From assembly GCA_920105625.2 (NCBI GenBank), contig OV050031.1, forward strand, positions 98,709,676 through 98,773,675: a stretch of DNA of 64,000 nt, read 5' to 3'. Below the pieces are notes generated by a model, which was not told the DNA's origin, ran no database searches, and saw only the letters and a program-made list of their open reading frames with translations. Made by a program: the position numbers and the translations under genes. Numbering within the stretch: the stretch's first letter is position 1; each line of letters starts with the position of its first letter. This document shows, piece after piece, positions 12,601 through 25,600 of the stretch. The stretch is from Clusia tigrina. Lineage: Eukaryota; Arthropoda; Insecta; Diptera; Clusiidae.

Positions 12601-13450
12601 AGTGTTTGATTTGGGACTCAAGGGTAGCATAGCTTTGAGCAATAGCTTAAATTGACAAGAGGCTCGAGTACTTTATTGTTACAAAATTTCAAGGTTTTAT
12701 GACGCTCCAGTGAAAAGTTACAAGCATTTGTATGTTGCAAACTTTGATAGGTGTAGGACGTACCGTATAAAAGTTAGGGCCATTTGAAGTTTTAGCAGTG
12801 TTTGATTTGGGACTTAAGGGTAGCATAGCTTTGAGCGATAGCTTAAATTGGCAAGAGGCACGAGTGCTTTATTGTTACAAAATTTCAAGGTTTTATGACG
12901 CTCCAGTAAAAAGTTACAAGCATTTGTATGTTGCAAACTTTGATAGGTGCAGGACGTACCGTATAGAAGTTAGGGCCATTTGAAGTTTTATCAGTGTTTA
13001 ATTCGGGACTCAAGGGTAGCATAGCTTTGAGCAATAGCTTAAATTGACAAGAGGCTCGAGTACTTTATTGTTACAAAATTTCAAGGTTTTATGACGCTCC
13101 AGTAAAAAGTTACAAGCATTTATATGTTGCAAACTTTGATAGGTGTAGGACGTACCGTATAGAAGTTAGCGCCATTTGAAGTTTTATCAGTGATTGATTT
13201 GGGACTCAAGGGTAGCATAGCTTTGAGCGATAGCTTAAATTGACAAGAGGCTCGAGTACTTTATTGTTACAAAATTTCAAGGTTTCATTACGCTCCAGTG
13301 AAAAGTTACAAGCATTTGTATGTTGCAAAGTTTGATAGGTGTAGGACGTACCGTATAGAATTTAGGGCCATTTGAAGTTTTATCAGTGTTTGATTTGGGA
13401 CTTAAGGGTAGCATAGCTTTGAGCGATAGCTAAAATTGACAAGCGGCTCG
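9640..13450 (+). repeat. 10-mer HOR (1961 bp), nearly two tandem copies
   Basis: Bases about 9640-11480 match about 11601-13440 at 1961 bp, ten monomers plus one base. The extra base is an added A in TACAAAAATTTC, near 10132 and 12093. Other shared private variants are GCATTGAGCG, TTCACAAGCGGC, TTGCTAGGTG, GGCAACAGGC and GGTTTCATTACG. I saw four substitutions between the copies (near 9922, 10065, 10595 and 10699 and their partners), so identity is about 99.8%. This unit is not a simple multiple of the neighbouring HORs. Confidence 0.85.
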
Positions 13451-16400
13451 AGTACTTTATTGTTACAAAATTTCAAGGTTTTAGGACGCTCCAGTAAAAA
13501 GTTACAAGCATTTATATGTTGCAAACTTTGATAGGTGTAGGACGTACCGTATAGAAGTTAGGGAAATTTGAAGTTTTATCAGTGTTTGATTCGCGACTTA
13601 AGGGTAGCATAGCTTTGAGCGATAGCTTAAATTGACAAGAGGCTCGATTACTTTATTGTTACAAAATTTCAAGGTTTTATGACGCTCCAATAAAAAGTTA
13701 CAAGCATTTGTATGTTGCAAAGTTTGTTAGGTGTAGGACGTATCGTATAGAAGTTAGGGCCATTTGAAGTTTTATCAGTGTTTGATTTGGGACTTAAGGG
13801 TAGCATAGCTTTGAACGATAGCTTAAATTGACAAGAGACTCGAGTACTCTATTGATACACAATTTCAAGGTTTTATGACGCTCCAGTGAAAAGTTACAAG
13901 CATTTATATGTTGCAAACTTTGATAGGTGTAGGACGTACCGTATTGAATTTAGGGCCATTTGAAGTCTTATCAGTGTTTGATTTGGGATTCAAGGGTAAC
14001 ATAGCTTTGAGCGATAGCTTAAATTGACAAGCGGCTCGAGTACTTTATTGTTACAAAATTTCAAGGTTTTATGACGCTCCAGTGAAAAGCTACAAGCATT
14101 TGTATGTTGCAAACTTTGATAGGTGTAGGACGTACCGTATAGAATTTAGGGCCATTTGAAGTTTTATCAGTGTTTGATTTGGGACTTAAGGGTAGCATAG
14201 CTTTGAGCGATAGCTTAAATTGACAAGCGGCTCGAGTACTTTATTGTTACAAAATTTCAAAGTTTTATGACGCTCCAGTAACAAGTTACAAGCATTTGTA
14301 TGTTGCAAACTTTCATAGGTGTAGGACGTACCGTATAGAAGTTAGGGCCATTTGAAGTTTTATCAGTGTTTGATTCGGGACTTAAGGGTAGCATAGCTTT
14401 GGGCGATAGCTTAAATTGACAAGAGGCTCGAGTACTTTATTGTTACAAAATTTCAGGGTTTTATGACGCTCCAGTAAAAAGTTACAAGCATTTGTATGTT
14501 GCAAACTTTGATAGGTGTAGGACATACTGTATAGAAGTTAGGACCATTTGAAGTTTTATCAGTGTTTGATTTGGGACTCAAGGGTAGCATAGCTTTGAGC
14601 GATAGCTTAAATTGACAAGAGGCTCGAGTGCTTTATTGTTACAAAATTTCATGGTTTTATGACGCTCCAGTAAAAAGTTACAAGCATTTATATGTTGCAA
14701 ACTTTGATAGGTGTAGGACGTACCGTACAGAAATTAGGGCCATTTGAAGTTTTATCAGTGTTTGATTTGGGACTCAAGGGTAGCATAGCTTTGAGCGATA
14801 GCTTAAATTGACAAGAGGCTCGAGTACTTTATTGTTACAAAATTTCAAGGTTTTATGACGCTCCAGTAAAAAGTTACAATCATTTGTATGTTGCAAACTT
14901 TGATAGGTGTAGCACGAACCGTATAGAAGTTAGGGCCATTTGAAGTTTTATCAGTGATTGATTTGGGACTTATGGGTAGCATAGCTTTGAGCGATAGCTT
15001 AAATTGACAAGCGGCTCGAGTACTTTATTGTTACAAAATTTCCAGGTTTTATGACGCTCCAGTGAAAAGTTACAAGCATTTGTATGTTGCAAACTTTGAT
15101 AGGTGTAGGACGCACCGTATAGAAGTTAGGGCCATTTGAAGTTTTATCAGTGATTGATTTGGGATTCAAGGGTAGCATAGCTTTGACCGATAGCTTCAAT
15201 TGACAAGAGGCTCGAGTACTTTATTGTTACAAAATTTCAAGGTTTTATGACGCTCCAATAAAAAGTTACAAGCATTTATATGTTGCAAACTTTGATAGGT
15301 GTAGGACATACCGTATAGAAGTTAGGGCCATTTGAAGTTTTATCAGTGTTTGATTTGGGACTCAAGGGTAGCATAGCTTTGAGCAATAGCTTAAATTGAC
15401 AAGAGGCTCGAGTACTTTATTGTTACAAAATTTCAAGGTTTTATGACGCTCCAGTGAAAAGTTACAAGCATTTGTATGTTGTAAACTTGGATAGGTGTAG
15501 GACGTACGGTATAGAAGTTAGGGCCATTTGAAGTTTTATCAGTGTTTGATTTGGGACTTAAGGGTAGCATAGCTTTGAACGATAGCTTAAATTGACAAGA
15601 GGGTCGAGTGCTTTATTGTTACAAAATTTCAAAGTTTTATGACGCTCCAGTAAAAAGTTACAAGCATTTGTATGTTGCAAACTTTGATAGGTGTAGGACG
15701 TACCGTATAGAAGTTAGGGCCATTTGAAGTTTTATCAGTGTTTAATTCGGGACTCAAGGGTAGCATAGCTTTGAGCAATAGCTTAAATTGACAAGAGGCT
15801 CGAGTACTTTATTGTTACAAAATTTCAAGGTTTTATGACGCTCCAGTAAAAAGTTACAAGCATTTATATGTTGCAAACTTTAATAGGTGTAGGACGTACC
15901 GTATAGAAGTTAGGGCCATTTGAAGTTTTATCAGTGATTGATTTGGGACTCAAGGGTAGCATAGCTTTGAGCGATAGCTTAAATTGACAAGAGGCTCGAG
16001 TACTTTATTGTTACAAAATTTCAAGGTTTTATGACGCTCCAGTGAAAAGTTACAAGCATTTGTATGTTGCAAAGTTTGATAGGTGTAGGACGTACCGTAT
16101 AGAATTTAGGGCCATTTGAAGTTTTATCAGTGTTTGATTTGGGACTTAAGGATAGCATAGCTTTGAGCGATAGCTAAAATTGACAAGAGGCTCGAGCACT
16201 TTATTGTTACAAAATTTCAAGGTTTTATGACGCTCCAGTAAAAAGTTACAAGCATTTGTATGTTGCAAACTTTGATAGGTGCAGGACGTACCGTATAGAA
16301 GTTAGGGCCATTTGAAGTTTTATCAGTGTTTAATTCGGGACTCAAGGGTAGCATAGCTTTGAGCAATAGCTTAAATTGACAAGAGGCTCGAGTACTTTAT

Positions 16401-19400
16401 TGTTACAAAATTTCAAGGTTTTATGACGCTCCAGTAAAAAGTTACAAGCATTTATATGTTGCAAACTTTGATAGGTGTAGGACGTACCGTATAGAAGTTA
16501 GCGCCATTTGAAGTTTTATCAGTGATTGATTTGGGACTCAAGGGTAGCATAGCTTTGAGCGATAGCTTAAATTGACAAGAGGCTCGAGTACTTTATTGTT
16601 ACAAAATTTCAAGGTTTCATTACGCTCCAGTGAAAAGTTACAAGCATTTGTATGTTGCAAAGTTTGATAGGTGTAGGACGTACCGTATAGAATTTAGGGC
16701 CATTTGAAGTTTTATCAGTGTTTGATTTGGGACTTAAGGGTAGCATAGCTTTGAGCGATAGCTAAAATTGACAAGAGGCTCGAGTACTTTATTGTTACAA
16801 AATTTCAAGGTTTTAGGACGCTCCAGTAAAAAGTTACAAGCATTTATATGTTGCAAACTTTGATAGGTGTAGGACGTACCGTATAGAAGTTAGGGAAATT
16901 TGAAGTTTTATCAGTGTTTGATTCGCGACTTAAGGGTAGCATAGCTTTGAGCGATAGCTTAAATTGACAAGAGGCTCGATTACTTTATTGTTACAAAATT
17001 TCAAGGTTTTATGACGCTCCAATAAAAAGTTACAAGCATTTGTATGTTGCAAAGTTTGTTAGGTGTAGGACGTATCGTATAGAAGTTAGGGCCATTTGAA
17101 GTTTTATCAGTGTTTGATTTGGGACTTAAGGGTAGCATAGCTTTGAACGATAGCTTAAATTGACAAGAGACTCGAGTACTCTATTGATACACAATTTCAA
17201 GGTTTTATGACGCTCCAGTGAAAAGTTACAAGCATTTATATGTTGCAAACTTTGATAGGTGTAGGACGTACCGTATTGAATTTAGGGCCATTTGAAGTCT
17301 TATCAGTGTTTGATTTGGGATTCAAGGGTAACATAGCTTTGAGCGATAGCTTAAATTGACAAGCGGCTCGAGTACTTTATTGTTACAAAATTTCAAGGTT
17401 TTATGACGCTCCAGTGAAAAGCTACAAGCATTTGTATGTTGCAAACTTTGATAGGTGTAGGACGTACCGTATTGAATTTAGGGCCATTTGAAGTTTTATC
17501 AGTGTTTGATTTAGGACTTAAGGGTAGCATAGCTTTGAGCGATAGCTTAAATTGACAAGCGGCTCGAGTACTTTATTGTTACAAAATTTCAAAGTTTTAT
17601 GACGCTCCAGTAACAAGTTACAAGCATTTGTATGTTGCAAACTTTCATAGGTGTAGGACGTACCGTATAGAAGTTAGGGCCATTTGAAGTTTTATCAGTG
17701 TTTGATTCGGGACTTAAGGGTAGCATAGCTTTGGGCGATAGCTTAAATTGACAAGAGGCTCGAGTACTTTATTGTTACAAAATTTCAGGGTTTTATGACG
17801 CTCCAGTAAAAAGTTACAAGCATTTGTATGTTGCAAACTTTGATAGGTGTAGGACATACTGTATAGAAGTTAGGACCATTTGAAGTTTTATCAGTGTTTG
17901 ATTTGGGACTCAAGGGTAGCATAGCTTTGAGCGATAGCTTAAATTGACAAGAGGCTCGAGTGCTTTATTGTTACAAAATTTCATGGTTTTATGACGCTCC
18001 AGTAAAAAGTTACAAGCATTTATATGTTGCAAACTTTGATAGGTGTAGGACGTACCGTACAGAAATTAGGGCCATTTGAAGTTTTATCAGTGTTTGATTT
18101 GGGACTCAAGGGTAGCATAGCTTTGAGCGATAGCTTAAATTGACAAGAGGCTCGAGTACTTTATTGTTACAAAATTTCAAGGTTTTATGACGCTCCAGTA
18201 AAAAGTTACAATCATTTGTATGTTGCAAACTTTGATAGGTGTAGCACGAACCGTATAGAAGTTAGGGCCATTTGAAGTTTTATCAGTGATTGATTTGGGA
18301 CTTAAGGGTAGCATAGCTTTGAGCGATAGCTTAAATTGACAAGCGGCTCGAGTACTTTATTGTTACAAAATTTCCAGGTTTTATGACGCTCCAGTGAAAA
18401 GTTACAAGCATTTGTATGTTGCAAACTTTGATAGGTGTAGGACGCACCGTATAGAAGTTAGGGCCATTTGAAGTTTTATCAGTGATTGATTTGGGATTCA
18501 AGGGTAGCATAGCTTTGACCGATAGCTTCAATTGACAAGAGGCTCGAGTACTTTATTGTTACAAAATTTCAAGGTTTTATGACGCTCCAATAAAAAGTTA
18601 CAAGCATTTATATGTTGCAAACTTTGATAGGTGTAGGACATACCGTATAGAAGTTAGGGCCATTTGAAGTTTTATCAGTGTTTGATTCGGGACTCAAGGG
18701 TAGCATAGCTTTGAGCAATAGCTTAAATTGACAAGAGGCTCGAGTACTTTATTGTTACAAAATTTCAAGGTTTTATGACGCTCCAGTGAAAAGTTACAAG
18801 CATTTGTATGTTGTAAACTTGGATAGGTGTAGGACGTACGGTATAGAAGTTAGGGCCATTTGAAGTTTTATCAGTGTTTGATTTGGGACTTAAGGGTAGC
18901 ATAGCTTTGAACGATAGCTTAAATTGACAAGAGGGTCGAGTGCTTTATTGTTACAAAATTTCAAAGTTTTATGACGCTCCAGTAAAAAGTTACAAGCATT
19001 TGTATGTTGCAAACTTTGATAGGTGCAGGACGTACCGTATAGAAGTTAGGGCCATTTGAAGTTTTATCAGTGTTTAATTCGGGACTCAAGGGTAGCATAG
19101 CTTTGAGCAATAGCTTAAATTGACAAGAGGCTCGAGTACTTTATTGTTACAAAATTTCAAGGTTTTATGACGCTCCAGTAAAAAGTTACAAGCATTTATA
19201 TGTTGCAAACTTTAATAGGTGTTGGACGTACCGTATAGAAGTTAGGGCCATTTGAAGTTTTATCAGTGATTGATTTGGGACTCAAGGGTAGCATAGCTTT
19301 GAGCGATAGCTTAAATTGACAAGAGGCTCGAGTACTTTATTGTTACAAAATTTCAAGGTTTTATGACGCTCCAGTGAAAAGTTACAAGCATTTGTATGTT

Positions 19401-19550
19401 GCAAAGTTTGATAGGTGTAGGACGTACCGTATAGAATTTAGGGCCATTTGAAGTTTTATCAGTGTTTGATTTGGGACTTAAGGATAGCATAGCTTTGAGC
19501 GATAGCTAAAATTGACAAGAGGCTCGAGCACTTTATTGTTACAAACTTTC
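12890..19550 (+). repeat. 17-mer HOR (3332 bp), two tandem copies
   Basis: Copy one is about 12890-16221 and copy two about 16222-19550. Shared markers at exactly 3332 bp include GGTGCAGGACG (near 12946 and 16278), TTAGGACGCTCC with TAGGGAAATTTG (near 13559 and 16891), GATTCGCGAC, GGGTAACATAG, CATGGTTTTATG and TTGACCGATAGC. I noticed about seven substitutions, or about 99.8% identity. The start of copy one is the tail of the preceding 10-mer block, so this amplification happened after it. The match ends near 19546, where ACAAACTTTCAAGG appears. Confidence 0.85.
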
Positions 19551-20750
19551 AAGGTTTTAGGACGCTCCAGTAAAAAGTTACAAGCATTTGTATGTTGCAA
19601 TCTTTCATAGGTGTAGGACGTACCGTATTGAAGTTAGGGCCATTTGAAGTTTTATCAGTGTTTGATTTGGGACTCAAGGGTAGCATAGCTTTGAGCGAAA
19701 GCTTAAATTGACAAGAGGCTCGAGTGCTTTATTGTTACAAAATTTCATGGTTTTATGACGCTCCAGTAAAAAGTTACAAGCATTTATATGTTGCAAACTT
19801 TGATAGGTGTAGGACGTACCGTACAGAAATTAGGGCCATTTGAAGATTTATCAGTGTTTGATTTGGGACTCAAGGGTAGCATAGCTTTGAGCGATAGCTT
19901 AAATTGACAAGAAACTCGAGTACTTTATTGATACAAAATTTCAAGGTTTTATGACGCTCCAGTGAAAAGTTACAAGCATTTATATGTTGCAAACTTTGAT
20001 AGGTGTAGGACGTACCGTATTGAATTTAGGGCCATTTGAAGTTTTATCAGTGTTTGATTTGGGATTCAAGGGTAGCATAGCTTTGAGCGATAGCTTAAAT
20101 TGACAAGAGGCTCGAGTGCTTTATTGTTACAAAATTTCAAGGTTTTATGACGCTCCAGTGAAAAGTTACAAGCATTTATATGTTGCAAACTTTGATAGGT
20201 GTAGGACGTACCGTATAGAATTTAGGGCCATTTGAAGTTTTATCAGTGTTTGATTTGGGACTCAAGGGTAGCATAGCTTTGAGCGATAGCTTAAATTGAC
20301 AAGAGGCTCGAGTGCTTTATTGTTACAAAATTTCATGGTTTTATGACGCTCCAGTAAAAAGTTACAAGCATTTATATGTTGCAAACTTTGATAGGTGTAG
20401 GACGTACCGTACAGAAATTAGGGCCATTTGAAGTTTTATCAGTGTTTGATTTGGGACTCAAGGGTAGCGTAGCTTTGAGCGATAGCTTAAATTGACAAGA
20501 GGCTCGAGTACTTTATTGTTACAAAATTTCAAGGTTTCATGACGCTCCAGTGAAAAGTTACAAGCATTTGTATGTTGCAAAGTTTGATAGGTGTAGGACG
20601 TACCGTATAGAATTTAGGGGCATTTGAAGTTTTATCAGTGTTTGATTTGGGACTTAAGGGTAGCATAGCTTTGAGCGATAGCTAAAATTGACAAGAGGCT
20701 CGAGTACTTTATTGTTACAAAATTTCAAGGTTTTAGGACGCTCCAGTAAA
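19550..20750 (+). repeat. Linking satellite stretch related to 29.5-30.0 kb
   Basis: About six monomers do not continue the 17-mer. Those at 19900-20400 (GACTCGAG-like with ATTGATACAAAATT, then GTATTGAATT, then CATGGTTTTATG) share order and variants with about 29500-30000, 49 monomers away. Private variants include AATCTTTCATAGG near 19600 and GGGTAGCGTAGC near 20463. Confidence 0.6.
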
Positions 20751-22670
20751 AAGTTACAAGCATTTATATGTTGCAAACTTTGATAGGTGTAGGACGTACC
20801 GTATAGAAGTTAGGGAAATTTGAAGTTTTATCAGTGTTTGATTCGCGACTTAAGGGTAGCATAGCTTTGAGCGATAGCTTAAACTGACAAGAGGCTCGAT
20901 TACTTTATTGTTACAAAATTTCAAGGTTTTATGACGCTCCAATAAAAAGTTACAAGCATTTGTATGTTGCAAACTTTGTTAGGTGTAGGACGTATCGTAT
21001 AGAAGTTAGGGCCATTTGAAGTTTTATCAGTGTTTGATTTGGGACTTAAGGGTAGCATAGCTTTGAACGATAGCTTAAATTGACAAGAGACTCGAGTACT
21101 TTATTGATACACAATTTCAAGGTTTTATGACGCTCCAGTGAAAAGTTACAAGCATTTATATGTTGCAAACTTTGATAGGTGTAGGACGTACCGTATTGAA
21201 TTTAGGGTCATTTGAAGTCTTATCAGTGTTTGATTTGGGATTCAAGGGTAACATAGCTTTGAGCGATAGCTTAAATTGACAAGCGGCTCGAGTACTTTAT
21301 TGTTACAAAATTTCAAGGTTTTATGACGCTCCAGTGAAAAGCTACAAGCATTTGTATGTTGCAAACTTTGATAGGTGTAGGACGTACCGTATTGAATTTA
21401 GGGCCATTTGAAGTTTTATCAGTGTTTGATTTAGGACTTAAGGGTAGCATAGCTTTGAGCGATAGCTTAAATTGACAAGCGGCTCGAGTACTTTATTGTT
21501 ACAAAATTTCAAAGTTTTATGACGCTCCAGTAAAAAGTTACAAGCATTTGTATGTTGCAAACTTTCATAGGTGTAGGACGTACCGTATTGAAGTTAGGGC
21601 CATTTGAAGTTTTATCAGTGTTTGATTCGGGACTTAAGGGTAGCATAGCTTTGGGCGATAGCTTAAATTGACAAGAGGCTCGAGTGCTTTATTGTTACAA
21701 AATTTCATGGTTTTATGACGCTCCAGTAAAAAGTTACAAGCATTTATATGTTGCAAACTTTGATAGGTGTAGGACGTACCGTATAGAAGTTAGGGAAAGT
21801 TGAAGTTTTATCAGTGTTTGATTCGCGACTTAAGGGTAGCATAGCTTTGAGCGATAGCTTAAATTGACAAGAGGCTCGATTACTTTATTGTTACAAAATT
21901 TCAAGGTTTTATGACGCTCCAATAAAAAGTTACAAGCATTTGTATGTTGCAAACTTTGTTAGGTGTAGGACGTATCGTATAGAAGTTAGGGCCATTTGAA
22001 GTTTTATCAGTGTTTGATTTGGGACTTAAGGGTAGCATAGCTTTGAACGATAGCTTAAATTGACAAGAGACTCGAGTACTTTATTGATACACAATTTCAA
22101 GGTTTTATGACGCTCCAGTGAAAAGTTACAAGCATTTATATGTTGCAAACTTTGATAGGTGTAGGACGTACCGTATTGAATTTAGGGTCATTTGAAGTCT
22201 TATCAGTGTTTGATTTGGGATTCAAGGGTAACATAGCTTTGAGCGATAGCTTAAATTGACAAGCGGCTCGAGTACTTTATTGTTACAAAATTTCAAGGTT
22301 TTATGACGCTCCAGTGAAAAGCTACAAGCATTTGAATGTTGCAAACTTTGATAGGTGTAGGACGTACCGTATTGAATTTAGGGCCATTTGAAGTTTTATC
22401 AGTGTTTGATTTAGGACTTAAGGGTAGCATAGCTTTGAGCGATAGCTTAAATTGACAAGCGGCTCGAGTACTTTATTGTTACAAAATTTCAAAGTTTTAT
22501 GGCGCTAAAGTAAAAAGTTACAAGCATTTGTATGTTGCAAACTTTCATAGGTGTAGGACGTACCGTATTGAAGTTAGGGCCATTTGAAGTTTTATCAGTG
22601 TTTGATTCGGGACTTAAGGGTAGCATAGCTTTGGGCGATAGCTTAAATTGACAAGAGGCTCGAGTACTTT
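20750..22670 (+). repeat. 5-mer HOR (980 bp), two tandem copies
   Basis: Bases about 20750-21690 match about 21730-22670 at 980 bp. Both carry GATTCGCGAC, TTGTTAGGTGTAGG with GTATCGTATAG, ATTGATACACAATTTC, TTTAGGGTCATTTG with AAGTCTTATC, and GGGTAACATAG. TAGGGAAATTTG in copy one is TAGGGAAAGTTG in copy two. Part of this block reappears as the patch at 24370-25545. Confidence 0.8.
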
Positions 22671-25600
22671 ATTGTTACAAAATTTCAGGGTTTTATGACG
22701 CTCCAGTAAAAAGTTACAAGCATTTGTATGTTGCAAACTTTGATAGGTGTAGGACATACTGTATAGAAGTTAGGGCCATTTGAAGTTTTATCAGTGTTTG
22801 ATTTGGGACTCAAGGGTAGCATAGCTTTGAGCGATAGCTTAAATTGACAAGAGGCTCGAGTGCTTTATTGTTACAAAATTTCATGCTTTTATGACGCTCC
22901 AGTAAAAAGTTACAAGCATTTATATGTTGCAAACTTTGATAGGTGTAGGACGTACCGTACAGAAATTAGGGCCATTTGAAGTTTTATCAGTGTTTGATTT
23001 GGGACTCAAGGGTAGCATAGCTTTGAGCGATAGCTTAAATTGACAAGAGGCTCGAGTACTTTATTGTTACAAAATTTCAAGGTTTTATGACGCTCCAGTA
23101 AAAAGTTACAATCATTTGTATGTTGCAAACTTTGATAGGTGTAGCACGAACCGTATAGAAGTTAGGGCCATTTGAAGTTTTATCAGTGATTGATTTGGGA
23201 CTTAAGGGTAGCATAGCTTTGAGCGATAGCTTAAATTGACAAGCGGCTCGAGTACTTTATTGTTACAAAATTTCCAGGTTTTATGACGCTCCAGTGAAAA
23301 GTTACAAGCATTTGTATGTTGCAAACTTTGATAGGTGTAGGACGCACCGTATAGAAGTTAGGGCCATTTGAAGTTTTATCAGTGATTGATTTGGGATTCA
23401 AGGGTAGCATAGCTTTGACCGATAGCTTCAATTGACAAGAGGCTCGAGTACTTTATTGTTACAAAATTTCAAGGTTTTATGACGCTCCCATAAAAAGTTA
23501 CAAGCATTTATATGTGGCAAACTTTGATAGGTGTAGGACATACCGTATAGAAGTTAGGGCCATTTGAAGTTTTATCAGTGTTTGATTTGGGACTCAAGGG
23601 TAGCATAGCTTTGAGCAATAGCTTAAATTGACAAGAGGCTCGAGTACTTTATTGTTACAAAATTTCAAGGTTTTATGACGCTCCAGTGAAAAGTTACAAG
23701 CATTTGTATGTTGCAAACTTGGATAGGTGTAGGACGTACGGTATAGAAGTTAGGGCCATTTGAAGTTTTATCAGTGTTTGATTTAGGACTTAAGGGTAGC
23801 ATAGCTTTGAGCGATAGCTTAAATTGACAAGCGGCTCGAGTACTTTATTGTTACAAAATTTCAAAGTTTTATGACGCTAAAGTAAAAAGTTACAAGCATT
23901 TGTATGTTGCAAACTTTCATAGGTGTAGGACGTACCGTATTGAAGTTAGGGCCATTTGAAGTTTTATCAGTGTTTGATTCGGGACTTAAGGGTAGCATAG
24001 CTTTGGGCGATAGCTTAAATTGACAAGAGGCTCGAGTACTTTATTGTTACAAAATTTCAGGGTTTTATGACGCTCCAGTAAAAAGTTACAAGCATTTGTA
24101 TGTTGCAAACTTTGATAGGTGTAGGACATACTGTATAGAAGTTAGGGCCATTTGAAGTTTTATCAGTGTTTGATTTGGGACTCAAGGGTAGCATAGCTTT
24201 GAGCGATAGCTTAAATTGACAAGAGGCTCGAGTGCTTTATTGTTACAAAATTTCATGCTTTTATGACGCTCCAGTAAAAAGTTACAAGCATTTATATGTT
24301 GCAAACTTTGATAGGTGTAGGACGTACCGTACAGAAATTAGGGCCATTTGAAGTTTTATCAGTGTTTGATTCGCGACTTAAGGGTAGCATAGCTTTGAGC
24401 GATAGCTTAAACTGACAAGAGGCTCGATTACTTTATTGTTACAAAATGTCAAGGTTTTATGACGCTCCAATAAAAAGTTACAAGCATTTGTATGTTGCAA
24501 ACTTTGTTAGGTGTAGGACGTATCGTATAGAAGTTAGGGCCATTTGAAGTTTTATCAGTGTTTGATTTGGGACTTAAGGGTAGCATAGCTTTGAACGATA
24601 GCTTAAATTGACAAGAGACTCGAGTACTTTATTGATACACAATTTCAAGGTTTTATGACGCTCCAGTGAAAAGTTACAAGCATTTATATGTTGCAAACTT
24701 TGATAGGTGTAGGACGTACCGTATTGAATTTAGGGTCATTTGAAGTCTTATCAGTGTTTGATTTGGGATTCAAGGGTAACATAGCTTTGAGCGATAGCTT
24801 AAATTGACAAGCGGCTCGAGTACTTTATTGTTACAAAATTTCAAGGTTTTATGACGCTCCAGTGAAAAGCTACAAGCATTTGTATGTTGCAAACTTTGAT
24901 AGGTGTAGGACGTACCGTATTGAATTTAGGGCCATTTGAAGTTTTATCAGTGTTTGATTTAGGACTTAAGGGTAGCATAGCTTTGAGCGATAGCTTAAAT
25001 TGACAAGCGGCTCGAGTACTTTATTGTTACAAAATTTCAATGTTTTATGACGCTCCAGTAAAAAGTTACAAGCATTTGTATGTTGCAAACTTTCATAGGT
25101 GTAGGACGTACCGTATTGAAGTTAGGGCCATTTGAAGTTTTATCAGTGTTTGATTCGGGACTTAAGGGTAGCATAGCTTTGGGCGATAGCTTAAATTGAC
25201 AAGAGGCTCGAGTGCTTTATTGTTACAAAATTTCATGGTTTTATGACGCTCCAGTAAAAAGTTACAGGCATTTATATGTTGCAAACTTTGATAGGTGTAG
25301 GACGTACCGTATAGAAGTTAGGGAAAGTTGAAGTTTTATCAGTGTTTGATTCGCGACTTAAGGGTAGCATAGCTTTGAGCGATAGCTTAAATTGACAAGA
25401 GGCTCGATTACTTTATTGTTACAAAATTTCAAGGTTTTATGACGCTCCAATAAAAAGTTACAAGCATTTGTATGTTGCAAACTTTGTTAGGTGTAGGACG
25501 TATCGTATAGAAGTTAGGGCCATTTGAAGTTTTATCAGTGTTTGATTTGGGACTCAAGGGTAGCATAGCTTTGAGCGATAGCTTAAATTGACAAGAGGCT

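Noticed and set aside
14999..15199. 66- and 72-codon minus-strand open frames repeated across the array
   Set aside because: The same frame in many satellite units with positions set by the repeat. Variants that open or close it are the general monomer variants, and no protein family is recognised.
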